A stretch of DNA of 64,000 nt from Cupriavidus necator N-1 (lineage in GTDB: Bacteria > Pseudomonadota > Gammaproteobacteria > Burkholderiales > Burkholderiaceae), in the NCBI RefSeq assembly GCF_000219215.1, contig NC_015726.1:2542001-2606000 (forward strand). The letters run 5' to 3'. Made by a program: the position numbers and the translations under genes. Position 1 is the first letter of the stretch. The number at the start of each line of letters is the position of its first letter. Shown in pieces: positions 18,022-26,818 of this stretch. The notes under the pieces were generated by a model, which saw only the letters and a program-made list of their open reading frames with translations, was not told where the DNA came from and searched no databases.

Positions 18022-18789
18022 TCATCCCTGCAGCGAAGCGCTGGCAACCTTCAGTGCCGCGACGATGGCCTCCGCATTAACCTCGACCCGATGCAGCGGT
18101 CCCGCCACCGACAGGCCATAGGTCACGCCACCCATCGTTACCGGCATGGCGATGGCCCCCAGGTCCGGGAACGACTCACCGAAATTCGGATACCAACCCT
18201 GCTTCTGCCAGGCCTGCATCATCGCTTCCAGTTCCTGCGCCGAACCGATGGTGCGCGGCGTGCGCGCGGCGAACGACAGGCCTGAGAGCAGCTCGCCGCG
18301 CGCGCTGGCCGTCATTGCGCCCAGGATGGCGCGGCCGATCGAATTGACATGCGCGTCGCGCAGCTCGCCCGGCGCGGCGATATAGCGCACCGGATTGGCG
18401 GATTCGCGCGCCTCCAGGTACAGCACGCGCCCGTCGTCCTGCAGCTTGCCGAAGATCACGGTCTCGCCGGTGGTGTCGCGCAGCGATTCCAGCACCGGCT
18501 GCACGCGCTCCAGCAGCGGGTCGTTGCGCGCGATGCGCTGGGCGATATCGAGCAGCCGGCGCGTCGGGTAGTAGCCCTGGCGGCGTCCGGTCTCGTACAG
18601 GTAGCCCAGCGAGGCCAGCGTGCGGATCAGCCCCAGGCAGCTCGACATCGGCGCGCCCAGCAGCCTGGCCAGCTCGGTCAGCGTCAGCGAGCGCCCTTCG
18701 CGCGCATAGATCTCCATGATCTCGATCACGCGCAGCGCCGTCTTGACGCTGGCGTAGCCGGACTTCTCCGCTGCTTCGTTTTCTGCCAT
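18022..18789 (-). CDS. IclR-family transcriptional regulator
   Basis: The 255-residue regulator has an N-terminal winged helix-turn-helix (about 14-75, with LTLTELARLLGAPMSSCLGL) and a C-terminal IclR effector-binding domain. The start at 18789 (MAENEAAEK) has a GAGGAAG Shine-Dalgarno; an upstream extension of 21 codons is less likely. It is the last gene of a minus-strand operon encoding a cupin, a Bug receptor, an acyl-CoA dehydrogenase and a CoA-transferase. It therefore probably controls that operon in response to the substrate or a CoA intermediate. Confidence 0.88.
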   Translation of the reverse strand: MAENEAAEKSGYASVKTALRVIEIMEIYAREGRSLTLTELARLLGAPMSSCLGLIRTLASLGYLYETGRRQGYYPTRRLLDIAQRIARNDPLLERVQPVLESLRDTTGETVIFGKLQDDGRVLYLEARESANPVRYIAAPGELRDAHVNSIGRAILGAMTASARGELLSGLSFAARTPRTIGSAQELEAMMQAWQKQGWYPNFGESFPDLGAIAMPVTMGGVTYGLSVAGPLHRVEVNAEAIVAALKVASASLQG

Positions 18790-18858
18790 CGTAGGCTTCC
18801 TCGACTTCAGTATCTGTTGGCCGGGATTGTACGCGGCGGAGTCGACCGGCATGGCGCG

Positions 18859-20022
18859 TCAGCCGCCCTCCGCGCCGCCTGGCCCGGGCAACGCCTGCGG
18901 CCAGCTGCGGATATTGCCGGGCGTGCGCGAGAAGCGCGTCGGGATGCCGACCCCGCGCAGGCGCCCTTCGCTGGGATGGTCGTATTCGAACATCATGCCG
19001 GTGGCGCGCAGGTGCGGATCGTCGGCCAGGCTGTCGAAATGCGGCACTTCGCTGTGCGGGATATCGGCGTCGCGCAGCAGGTCCAGCCATTCGGCCGTGG
19101 TGCGCTGCGCGACGATTTCGGCCAGCGTGGCGTAGAGCGCGTCGATATTGGCGCTGCGCGCCGCCGGGGTGGCATAGCGCCGATCGTGCGCCAGTTCCGC
19201 ATGGCCTGACACATCGAAAAAACGCAGCCATTGGGCGCTGGTATAGGGCAGCAGCGCAACATGGCCGTCGCGCGTGCGATAGGGCTTGCGGTGCGCCGAC
19301 ATTACGCGCGGATAGCCGGCCGGCCCGAGCGGCGGGATGAAGGTCTGCCCGGCCAATTGCTCGGTGGCGAGGAAGGACACCAGCGTCTCGAACATCGGCA
19401 CCTCGATGGCCTGGCCCTGGCCGGAGCGCTCGCGCTCGTACAGCGCCATCGGGATCGCGTAAGCGACGGTCAGCCCGGCCACCTTGTCGGCCAGGATTGT
19501 ATTGACGTACTGCGGACCGTCGTTTGAATTGGCACCCTGGAATTGCGCCATGCCGCTGCGCGCCTGGATGATGTCGTCGAATGCCGGCGCGCCCGCGTAG
19601 GGACCCTCCTCCGAATAGCCGTAGGCGCCGCAGTAGATCAGCCGCGGATGGTCCGCGCGCAGCGACGCATAGTCCAGCCCAAGCTTGCGCAGCGACTGCG
19701 GCCGCACGTTGGAGACAAAGACATCGGCCGTGGCGATCAGGGCTTTCAGCGCGGCGAGGTCGTCGGGCTGCTTCACGTCCAGCACCACGAACTGCTTGTT
19801 GCGGTTCAGGTTCAGGAAGCTGGCGCCCATGGCTGCGTGCCGCGCCGGCTCGGCATGGCGGAACACATCGCCGGCGGGCGGCTCGACCTTTATGACTTCG
19901 GCGCCCATGTCGCCGAGGATCTGCGTGGCATACGGCCCCATCGCGACCGAGGTCATGTCGATCACGCGGATGCCGGCCAGCGGCCCGGTGGCCGCGCTCG
20001 CCTGCGCTTGCTCTGCTTGCAT
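18859..20022 (-). CDS. Class III CoA-transferase (CaiB/BaiF/Frc family)
   Basis: This enzyme (387 aa) moves CoA between carboxylic acids, probably activating an imported acid. Family features are the N-terminal LAGIRVIDMTSVAMGPYATQ, the CoA-binding region around KVEPPAGDVFRH, and ADK at residues 178-180, whose Asp179 lies where the catalytic Asp of formyl-CoA transferase is expected. It is 12 bp downstream of the acyl-CoA dehydrogenase gene, so both should act in one pathway. The donor and acceptor acids cannot be read from sequence. Confidence 0.88.
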   Translation of the reverse strand: MQAEQAQASAATGPLAGIRVIDMTSVAMGPYATQILGDMGAEVIKVEPPAGDVFRHAEPARHAAMGASFLNLNRNKQFVVLDVKQPDDLAALKALIATADVFVSNVRPQSLRKLGLDYASLRADHPRLIYCGAYGYSEEGPYAGAPAFDDIIQARSGMAQFQGANSNDGPQYVNTILADKVAGLTVAYAIPMALYERERSGQGQAIEVPMFETLVSFLATEQLAGQTFIPPLGPAGYPRVMSAHRKPYRTRDGHVALLPYTSAQWLRFFDVSGHAELAHDRRYATPAARSANIDALYATLAEIVAQRTTAEWLDLLRDADIPHSEVPHFDSLADDPHLRATGMMFEYDHPSEGRLRGVGIPTRFSRTPGNIRSWPQALPGPGGAEGG

Positions 20023-20034
20023 CGTCGCTCCCGC

Positions 20035-21201
20035 TCAGTACGACTTGGGCAAACCCAGCACGCGCTCGGCGATAAAGCACATGATCAGCTGCGGGCTGAC
20101 CGGCGCGATGCGCGGGATATAGGACTCGCGCAGCAGCCGCTCGACGCGGTACTCGCGCGAGTAGCCCATGCCGCCCAGCGTCAGGATCGCGGTCTGGCAC
20201 GCGTTATGGCCGGCCTCGGCGGCGAGGTACTTCGCCGTGTTGGCCTCGGCGCCGCAGGACTGGCCTGCGTCATAGCGCGCGGCGGCCTTGAGCATCATCA
20301 GGTTGGCCGATTCCAGCTGCATCCAGGCCTGCGCCAGCGGATGCTGCACACCCTGGTTCATGCCGATGGGGCGGCCGAACACCACGCGCTCCTTGGCGTA
20401 CTGCGTGGCGATGGCCAGCGCCGCGCGGCCCAGGCCGATGGCCTCGGCGGCGATCAGGATGCGCTCCGGGTTCAGGCCGTGCAGGATGTATTCGAAGCCC
20501 CTGCCCTCTTCGCCAATGCGGTCTTCCTCCGGGATGAACAGGTCGTCGATAAACAGCATGTTGGTATCGACGGCGGCGCGGCCCATCTTGTCGATCTCGC
20601 GGATCTCGATCTTGCTGCGGTCGACTTTGGTGTAGAACAGCGACAGCCCTTCGGTCGACTTCTTCACCGACTCCAGCGGCGTGGTGCGCGCCAGCAGCAG
20701 CATGCGGTCGGCCACCTGCGCGGTCGAGATCCAGATCTTGCGCCCGCTCACCGAATAGCCACCCGGCACCTTGCGCGCAAACGTCTTGAGCTTGGTGGTG
20801 TCCAGCCCCGCGTCGGGCTCGGTCACGCCGAAGCAGGCCTTCTCCTGGCCGGCGATCAGCGGCGGCAGGAAGCGGCTCTTCTGTTCGTCAGTACCGAACA
20901 CCACCACCGGGTTCAGGCCGAACACGTTCATATGCACCGCCGAGGCGCCGGTCATGCCCGCGCCCGACTGCGAGATGGTCTGCATCACCAGCGCCGCTTC
21001 CAGGATGCCTAGGCCCGCGCCGCCGAACGCCTCGGGCATCGCCACGCCCAGCCAGCCGCCTTCGCACAGCGTCTTGTAGAACTCGTGCGGATAGGTGCCG
21101 GACTTGTCCAGGCGGTCCCAGTACTCCATGTCGAACTGCGTGCAGACCTGCTGCACGGCCTCGACGATGGATGCCTGGTCTTCGGAGAGGTCGAAATTCA
21201 T
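20035..21201 (-). CDS. Acyl-CoA dehydrogenase
   Basis: The 388-residue FAD enzyme oxidises an acyl-CoA to the 2,3-enoyl form. Its N-terminus MNFDLSEDQASIVEAVQQ and the central FAD/substrate segment ACFGVTEPDAGLDTTKLKT are typical. The C-terminal helix region ILTLGGMGYSREYRVERLLRE follows. The start at 21201 gives a standard N-terminus; the open frame extends 34 codons upstream without similarity. Electrons would pass to ETF. Its neighbours imply that the acyl-CoA is made by the adjacent CoA-transferase. Confidence 0.9.
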   Translation of the reverse strand: MNFDLSEDQASIVEAVQQVCTQFDMEYWDRLDKSGTYPHEFYKTLCEGGWLGVAMPEAFGGAGLGILEAALVMQTISQSGAGMTGASAVHMNVFGLNPVVVFGTDEQKSRFLPPLIAGQEKACFGVTEPDAGLDTTKLKTFARKVPGGYSVSGRKIWISTAQVADRMLLLARTTPLESVKKSTEGLSLFYTKVDRSKIEIREIDKMGRAAVDTNMLFIDDLFIPEEDRIGEEGRGFEYILHGLNPERILIAAEAIGLGRAALAIATQYAKERVVFGRPIGMNQGVQHPLAQAWMQLESANLMMLKAAARYDAGQSCGAEANTAKYLAAEAGHNACQTAILTLGGMGYSREYRVERLLRESYIPRIAPVSPQLIMCFIAERVLGLPKSY

Positions 21202-21260
21202 AGCGTTACCTGCCTGATGTCGTTGTCTTGTTCGTTGCCTGATGGTTGCCTGAAGAACGC

Positions 21261-22238
21261 CTATTCCGGCTGGATGCCTGCGTCCTTCACCAGCCGCGAC
21301 CACTTCTGCAGCTCGGCCACGACAAACTGGCTGAGCTCGGCCGGCGTGCTGCCGAACGGCTCGAAGCCCAGCGCGTGGAACTGCGGCGCATGCTGCTTGC
21401 TGGTGGCGATGGCAACCAGCTCACGGTTGAGCCGCTGCACCACCGGCGCCGGCACCCCGGCCGGCGCGAACACGCCGTTCCATGAGGTCACGTCGAAACC
21501 CTTCAGCTCCGGCACGCTCGCCAGCGGCGGCAGGTCGGGCAGCAGCGCGCTGCGCTGCGCGGTGGTCACCGCCAGCGCACGCAGCTTGCCGGCGCGCACG
21601 TTGGCGATGCCCGCGGCAAAGTCGACGAACATCGCCTGCACCTGGCCGCCCATGACATCAGTCATCGCCGGCGGCGTGCTCTTGTATGGCACGTGCAGCA
21701 TGTTCAGCCCGGCCATCTTCGACAGCGTGGCGCCCGAGACGATGCCGGTGCTGTTGCCGCTGGCATAGCTCAGGCCCGGATGCGCCTTGGCATAGTCGAT
21801 GAACTCACGCAGCGTCTTCACCGGCAGCGCCGGGTTGACCACCAGCATGAACGGCAGGTTGCCCATGCGCGAGACCGGCGTGAAATCCTTGACCGGGTCA
21901 TAGCGCAGCTGCTTCATCAGCGACGGGTTGGCCGAATGCGTGGTGTTGGTGGTCATGAACAGCGTGTAGCCATCGGCCGGGGCCTTGGCCACGAACTCGG
22001 CGGCAATGGTGCCGTTGGCGCCGGGCTTGTTGTCCACCACCACCGGCTGCTGCAGCGCCTCGCCCAGGTACTTGGCGGTCAGGCGGGCCACGGCATCGGT
22101 GCCGCTGCCGGCAGCGAACGGCACCACCAGGCGCAGCGGCCTGGACGGGAATTCATCGGCCGACAGCGCCGGGGTGGCAGCCAGCGCCGCGGTGCACCCA
22201 AGCACCAGGCTGGCAAAGGCGTTCCTGAAGGACTTCAC
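21261..22238 (-). CDS. Bug-family (TctC-like) periplasmic solute-binding receptor
   Basis: The 325-residue protein has a Sec signal peptide (MKSFRNAFASLVLGCTAALA, cleavage near ALSA-DE). The mature part opens with the Bug signature FPSRPLRLVVPFAAGSGTDAVARL. The ligand-binding region DNKPGANGTIAAEFVAKAPADGYT follows. Such receptors bind carboxylates; many have no dedicated transporter nearby, as here. Its place between the cupin and acyl-CoA dehydrogenase genes suggests it binds the acid degraded by this operon. Confidence 0.92.
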   Translation of the reverse strand: MKSFRNAFASLVLGCTAALAATPALSADEFPSRPLRLVVPFAAGSGTDAVARLTAKYLGEALQQPVVVDNKPGANGTIAAEFVAKAPADGYTLFMTTNTTHSANPSLMKQLRYDPVKDFTPVSRMGNLPFMLVVNPALPVKTLREFIDYAKAHPGLSYASGNSTGIVSGATLSKMAGLNMLHVPYKSTPPAMTDVMGGQVQAMFVDFAAGIANVRAGKLRALAVTTAQRSALLPDLPPLASVPELKGFDVTSWNGVFAPAGVPAPVVQRLNRELVAIATSKQHAPQFHALGFEPFGSTPAELSQFVVAELQKWSRLVKDAGIQPE

Positions 22239-22288
22239 GGTGGTTGTCTCCTGTCGTTGTTAAATCCCTTGCCGTGACCAGCCGCGTC

Positions 22289-22678
22289 TTATGCGGGCCG
22301 TATCACGCGCTCGGGGGATTCCTCGTATGGCGGGGAATAGATGACCAGAATTTTGGCCGGCTCGTCGCTGACCACGGTGAACACATGCATCTGGTCCGGC
22401 GGGAAGAAGCAGCAGTCGCCCGGGCCCAGTTCCTTGCGCTGGCCGCCGACCTCGGCCACGGCGCGGCCTTCCAGCACGTAGCAGACCTGCTCGATGCCGG
22501 GATGCGCATGCGGTAGCGCGCCCTTGCCCTTCTCGATGGTGCCGTGGATCACTTCCAGGTGCCGCGAGCCCACGGTCTCGGGCCCGATCAGCCGGCGGTT
22601 GAGGGTGCCGACATGGTTGGCGGGGTGGTAACCCTCGACGTCGTCGGTCGAGATGAAATAGACGGGTTGGTCCTGCAT
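22289..22678 (-). CDS. Small cupin-domain protein
   Basis: This 129-residue single-domain cupin shows the metal-binding motif regions PHAHPGIEQVCYVLEGRA and GPGDCCFFPPDQMHVF, which contain His, Glu and His ligand candidates. It may be an isomerase, dioxygenase-like enzyme or ligand sensor; sequence alone does not decide. It is first in the operon that also carries bug, acyl-CoA dehydrogenase, CoA-transferase and iclR. A clear promoter and a palindromic operator candidate lie directly upstream. The start has an AGGAGC Shine-Dalgarno. Confidence 0.85.
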   Translation of the reverse strand: MQDQPVYFISTDDVEGYHPANHVGTLNRRLIGPETVGSRHLEVIHGTIEKGKGALPHAHPGIEQVCYVLEGRAVAEVGGQRKELGPGDCCFFPPDQMHVFTVVSDEPAKILVIYSPPYEESPERVIRPA

Positions 22679-22695
22679 GTGGTGCTCCTGCCTTA

Positions 22696-22711
22696 ATTCA
22701 TATTTATGAAT
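22696..22711. promoter_or_regulatory. Palindromic operator candidate at the cupin operon start
   Basis: ATTCATA-TT-TATGAAT, two perfect 7-bp arms around a 2-bp centre. It overlaps the predicted transcription start of the cupin-bug-acd-frc-iclR operon, a position where bound protein would block initiation. The operon's own IclR regulator is the natural candidate. Confidence 0.6.
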
Positions 22712-22714
22712 AAC

Positions 22715-22742
22715 AGTTTATCCCGTTGAATTTATTCGTCAA
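22715..22742 (-). promoter_or_regulatory. Sigma-70 promoter of the cupin-IclR operon
   Basis: Reading on the minus strand: TTGACG, 16 bp, TAAACT, ending 36 bp before the cupin start codon. The region is AT-rich against a GC-rich background. Confidence 0.65.
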
Positions 22743-22851
22743 ACGATTTCGATGTCGTTGCGGGTTTACCGGGAGTGGACGCGCGCCGGGCGAGCGCCAG
22801 CCTCACGCGGCGCGTGATCGGCAAAAATGCGTTTTGGGAGTGACCCGGTGG

Positions 22852-23547
22852 TCAGCCGGCGAAGCGGTAGCCCACCCCGATCTCGGTCAGCAGGTAGGCA
22901 GGCTGGGCCGGGTCGGCTTCCAGCTTGTGCCGCAGGTGCCCCATGTAGACGCGCAGGTACTGGCTGCTGTCGGCATGCGACGGCCCCCACACCTCGCGCA
23001 GCAGTTCGCGGTGGGTCATGACCTTGCCGCGATGCGCCAGCAGCACCGCCAGCAGCCGGAACTCAATCGGCGTCAGGTGCACCGGCTCCCCCGCACGCGT
23101 GACCTGGCGGTTGGCCAGGTCCACGGCGATCTCGCCGAAGGCCACCTGCGCCCGCCCCTGCGCGCCGGCACGCACATGGCGGCGCAGCAGCACGCGCAGG
23201 CGCGCCACCAGCTCACCCACGCCGAAGGGCTTGGTCAGGTAGTCATCGGCGCCGGCGTCGAGCGCGCGGATCTTCTCAGACTCGCCGGTGCGCGCCGACA
23301 ACACCAGCACCGGCACTTCGGTCCAGGTGCGCAGGTCGCCGATCATCGATACGCCGTCGCCATCGGGCAGCCCCAGGTCCAGGATCACCAGGTCCGGCTG
23401 GCGCGTGCCGGCCTCGATCAGCCCGCGCTGCAGCGACTCGGCCTCGTGCACGGTGCAGCCCTCGTCCTGCAGCGCCGCGCGCACGAAGCGGCGGATATGG
23501 GGCTCGTCTTCCACCAGCAGCACCGTGGGCGAGAACTCGAATGGCAT
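22852..23547 (-). CDS. kdpE: KdpE, OmpR-family response regulator
   Basis: The 231-residue response regulator has a receiver domain (about 8-120) with phosphoacceptor Asp57 in ILDLGLPDGDG. The conserved Lys is in TKPFGVGELVARL. A C-terminal winged-helix DNA-binding domain follows (about 135-231, ending YLLTEIGVGYRFAG). It pairs with the sensor kinase KdpD, encoded 31 bp upstream. KdpE normally activates the kdpFABC potassium pump genes when K+ is scarce. Those genes are not in this window. Confidence 0.92.
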   Translation of the reverse strand: MPFEFSPTVLLVEDEPHIRRFVRAALQDEGCTVHEAESLQRGLIEAGTRQPDLVILDLGLPDGDGVSMIGDLRTWTEVPVLVLSARTGESEKIRALDAGADDYLTKPFGVGELVARLRVLLRRHVRAGAQGRAQVAFGEIAVDLANRQVTRAGEPVHLTPIEFRLLAVLLAHRGKVMTHRELLREVWGPSHADSSQYLRVYMGHLRHKLEADPAQPAYLLTEIGVGYRFAG

Positions 23548-23578
23548 GACGCGTCGGATCCTTGAAAGATTGTCGGGT

Positions 23579-26428
23579 TCAGGCCGGCAAGCCGGCCGCT
23601 TCCGGTTCCAGCACCGGAGGGTTGCCGCGCGGCAGCGTGACCACGAAGCGCGCGCCGGTGCCTTGGCCCTGCGCCCGCGCATGCACCGGCTCGACGCGGA
23701 TGCTGCCGCCATGCGCCTGCACGATGGCCTCGCACACGGCCAGCCCCAGGCCCACCCCGGTGGTGGCGGACTCGCGCTCGCCGCGGGTGAATTTCTCGAA
23801 CACCTGCCGCGCCATCGCCGCCGGCACGCCGGGGCCGTCGTCCTCGACGACCAGGTGCACGGCGTCATCGGAGACCTCGCCGCGCACGCGGATCTCGGTG
23901 CCCGGCGCGGTGTACTTGGCCGCATTCTCCAGCAGGTTGCACAGCACGCGCTCCATCAGCACGCCATCGCATTCCACCAGCGGCAGCGCCGACAGGTCGG
24001 CCACCACCACGCGGTGCCGCGCCAGCGCATCGCGCAGCGACGCCAGCGCCGCGCCGGCCAGCTCTTCGAACGACTGCCATTCCTTGCGCAGCGCCACACT
24101 GCGGCTTTGCAGCCGCGCCATGTCGAGCAGGTTGGCCACCATGGCGTGCATGCGGCGCGCCTGGTCGCGCATGGCGCCGACGGTCTCGGCCACCTCCGGC
24201 GCCAGCGGCGGCGTGCCGCGCTGCAGGGTCTCGGCCATGCCGATCAGGCTGGTCAGCGGCGTGCGCAGGTCGTGCGACACCGCAGCCAGCAGCGAGCTGC
24301 GCAGGCGCTCGGACTCCATCGTCAGCAGCGCCTGCTGCGCCACCTCGACATAGTGCAGCCGTTCGATCGCAATCGCGATCAGCGTGGCAAAGACATCGAC
24401 CTGGCGCCGCAGCGCGGGCTGCGCAAACGCGCGCCAGGCGCGCGGCTCCACCGCCAGCACGCCGCGCACCTGCATCGGCGCCTTCAGCGGCAGGTACAGC
24501 ACCGTGCCGGAGGGCAGCGTGTCGGTGCCGGTGCCGGCCGGCTGGCCGTTGTTGAAGACCCATTGCGCGAGCACGTGGTCGACGGCATCGCTCTGTGCCG
24601 CGCCGCCGGCCTCGGCGTCCGTGGCCGCGGGCAGCAGCCGGCCGTCCGCGCCGACCAGGAAAAACGCCGCACGCGCATCGAACGCCGCGCGCAGGAAGCG
24701 GCTGCCGATGCCGACGATGTGCGCGTCGGTCAGCGCCGCCGACAGCTCGCGCGCCAGCTCGTACAGCGTGCGCGCATCGGTCTCGCGCTGCACCGATACC
24801 TGGGCCTGCTCGCGCAGGCCGGCCGTCAGCTGGCCGATCACCAGCCCGACTGCCAGCATCACCAGGAAGGTCACCAGGTATTGCACGTCGCTGACCGCAA
24901 ACGACAGCTGTGGCGGCACGAAGAAGAAATCAAACGCCCCCACCGCCACCAGCGAGGCGAACGCCCCCGCGGCGCGTCCGTGGCGCAGCGCCACGCCGGC
25001 CACCGCCAGCAGGAACAGCATGGCAATATTGACCAGGTCGAACCACGGCCGCGCCAGCGCCGACAGCGCGGTGGCGCCGGCGCACCAGGCCACCGCCCAC
25101 AGCAGGCCCGGCCACTGCGCAGGCCGGGCTTGTTCCCGCGGCAGCTCGGTGCCGGGCAGCATGCGCGCATCACCGGGGGGGTCCTGCCGGACGCTGTCGG
25201 CCGCCACGCGGATCACGTCGATCTCGGGACACGCCGCAGCCAGCGCATCGGCAAAACTGGTGCGCCCGAACAGCCACGCGCGCGCGCCCAGCCACGGCGC
25301 CAGCGCGCGCGCCAGCAGCGCCTGCACGCGGCCGGGCAACGAAGTCCCGCCATCGGTCCAGCGCGCCGGCGTGCGGCCGATCAACACCTTGGTCAGGTTA
25401 TGCCGCCGCACATAGCCGGCCACCGCCGCCACCATGTCGCTGCCGGCCAGCGTTTCGGTACGCGCGCCCAGCGCCTCGGCCAGCCGCATGGCTTCGTCGA
25501 GCTGCTCGCGCTGGGCGTCGGGCACGGGTGCCAGGCGCGGTACTGACACCGTCACCACATGGCAGTCGCAATCGAGCTGCCCGGCCAGCCGGTGCGCGCT
25601 GCGCACCACCTGTGCGGCATCGCTGCCGTGGCCGATGCAGGCCAGCACCGCTTCACGCGTGCGCCAGACCGGCTCGATCGAGGCTTCCTGCCGGTAGGCG
25701 CGCACGTCGTCGTCGACGCGGTCGGCAGTGCGGCGCAGCGCCAGCTCGCGCAGCGCTATCAGGTTGCCCTTGCGGAAGAAATTCTGCACCGCATGGCGGG
25801 CCTGCTCGGGCACGTACACGCGCCCTTCGCGAAGGCGGCACAGCAGTTCGTCGGCGGGCAGGTCGACCAGCACCACCTCGCCGGCATCGTCGAAGACCGC
25901 GTCGGGCACGGTCTCGCGCACGCGGATGCCGGTGATGCCGGCCACCGCCTCGTTCAGGCTGTCCAGGTGCTGGACGTTGACCGTGGTCCAGACATCGATG
26001 CCGGCCGACAGCAGCTCGGCGATGTCCTGCCAGCGCTTGGGGTGGCGGCTGCCGGGCGCGTTGCTGTGCGCCAGCTCATCCACCAGGATCAGTGCAGGCC
26101 GGCGTGCCAGGGCGGCGTCGAGATCGAATTCCTGCAGCGTGCGGCCGCGATAGTCGACGCGGTGCATCGGCACGCGCTCGATGCCTTCGGCCAGCGCCTC
26201 GGTCTCGGCGCGGCCATGGGTTTCGACCACGCCCACCACCAAGTCGCCGCCCTGCTCGCGCTGCGCGCGCGCCGCGGCCAGCATGGCGAAGGTCTTGCCG
26301 ACGCCGGCCGAAGCGCCGAAATAGATGCGCAGGCGCCCGCGCGCGGCGCGTTCGCCGACGGCCTGTATGCGCTGCAGCAGGTGGTCGGGGTCGGGGCGAA
26401 GGTCGTCGGGTTGGCGCGGCTCAGGCAT
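23579..26428 (-). CDS. kdpD: KdpD, potassium-responsive sensor histidine kinase
   Basis: The protein (949 aa) has the full KdpD architecture. The N-terminal KdpD domain carries Walker A GASAGVGKT (38-46) and the segment LVDELAHSNAPGSRHPKRWQD. A universal-stress-protein-like domain follows (about 250-370). Four membrane helices lie around 400-510 and a GAF-like region around 530-660. The histidine kinase core has SHDLRTPLTSL and an ATPase domain with GVGLGLAVCEAIV. The start at 26428 (MPEPRQPDDL) is family-typical; the frame extends 89 codons upstream into non-coding DNA. The gene order kdpD-kdpE is normal, but upstream lies rpsU rather than kdpC. Confidence 0.93.
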   Translation of the reverse strand: MPEPRQPDDLRPDPDHLLQRIQAVGERAARGRLRIYFGASAGVGKTFAMLAAARAQREQGGDLVVGVVETHGRAETEALAEGIERVPMHRVDYRGRTLQEFDLDAALARRPALILVDELAHSNAPGSRHPKRWQDIAELLSAGIDVWTTVNVQHLDSLNEAVAGITGIRVRETVPDAVFDDAGEVVLVDLPADELLCRLREGRVYVPEQARHAVQNFFRKGNLIALRELALRRTADRVDDDVRAYRQEASIEPVWRTREAVLACIGHGSDAAQVVRSAHRLAGQLDCDCHVVTVSVPRLAPVPDAQREQLDEAMRLAEALGARTETLAGSDMVAAVAGYVRRHNLTKVLIGRTPARWTDGGTSLPGRVQALLARALAPWLGARAWLFGRTSFADALAAACPEIDVIRVAADSVRQDPPGDARMLPGTELPREQARPAQWPGLLWAVAWCAGATALSALARPWFDLVNIAMLFLLAVAGVALRHGRAAGAFASLVAVGAFDFFFVPPQLSFAVSDVQYLVTFLVMLAVGLVIGQLTAGLREQAQVSVQRETDARTLYELARELSAALTDAHIVGIGSRFLRAAFDARAAFFLVGADGRLLPAATDAEAGGAAQSDAVDHVLAQWVFNNGQPAGTGTDTLPSGTVLYLPLKAPMQVRGVLAVEPRAWRAFAQPALRRQVDVFATLIAIAIERLHYVEVAQQALLTMESERLRSSLLAAVSHDLRTPLTSLIGMAETLQRGTPPLAPEVAETVGAMRDQARRMHAMVANLLDMARLQSRSVALRKEWQSFEELAGAALASLRDALARHRVVVADLSALPLVECDGVLMERVLCNLLENAAKYTAPGTEIRVRGEVSDDAVHLVVEDDGPGVPAAMARQVFEKFTRGERESATTGVGLGLAVCEAIVQAHGGSIRVEPVHARAQGQGTGARFVVTLPRGNPPVLEPEAAGLPA

Positions 26429-26818
26429 GGTGGGCACTCTTGCCTCGCAGCGGCGGGAGCGCAGCCAGATTGTGCCACGCAGGCGGCGGCATAAAGTGCG
26501 CCAAAATAGACTAACGGCGAATTCCGACGCTGCGCCCCGCGCGCGCATTGCACTACATTCTTGACAGTGCCGTCGTATACATGCCATAGTTACGGGCGTA
26601 TAGCATTCATGGAAACCGGTACTGTCAGGCTCCAGTTGTATAGGACCTGGCGCTATCACCCCTGACACTGGTTGCACGGACTGAAACGTCCACATCTTTC
26701 AGGTTCGCGGGGGCGCACCTGGGCATTAGCCCGGCGTGCAATACCAGTCGCTCCGGCGACCGCAGTTTCCCCCCGTGTGAACCAGCCGCTCCTTGCGGCA
26801 ATCCCCTAAAGGACTGAA
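26429..26818 (+). promoter_or_regulatory. kdpD-rpsU divergent intergenic region and rpsU leader
   Basis: This 390-bp gap contains the predicted rpsU promoter at 26561-26590. About 220 nt of transcribed leader would precede the rpsU start. The leader holds several GC-rich self-complementary stretches but no coding frame. A regulatory fold, for example autogenous control by S21, is possible but not shown. No clear promoter for kdpD was found. Confidence 0.4.
26561..26590 (+). promoter_or_regulatory. Predicted promoter of rpsU
   Basis: Consensus -35 TTGACA, 18-bp spacer, CATAGT as -10 (4 of 6 matches). The -10 box lies 228 bp before the rpsU start codon. Confidence 0.55.

Noticed and set aside
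18176-20200. 674-codon minus-strand frame overlapping the CoA-transferase and iclR genes
   Set aside because: Same strand but a different frame from two genes with full domain matches; Arg/Ala-rich low-complexity translation.
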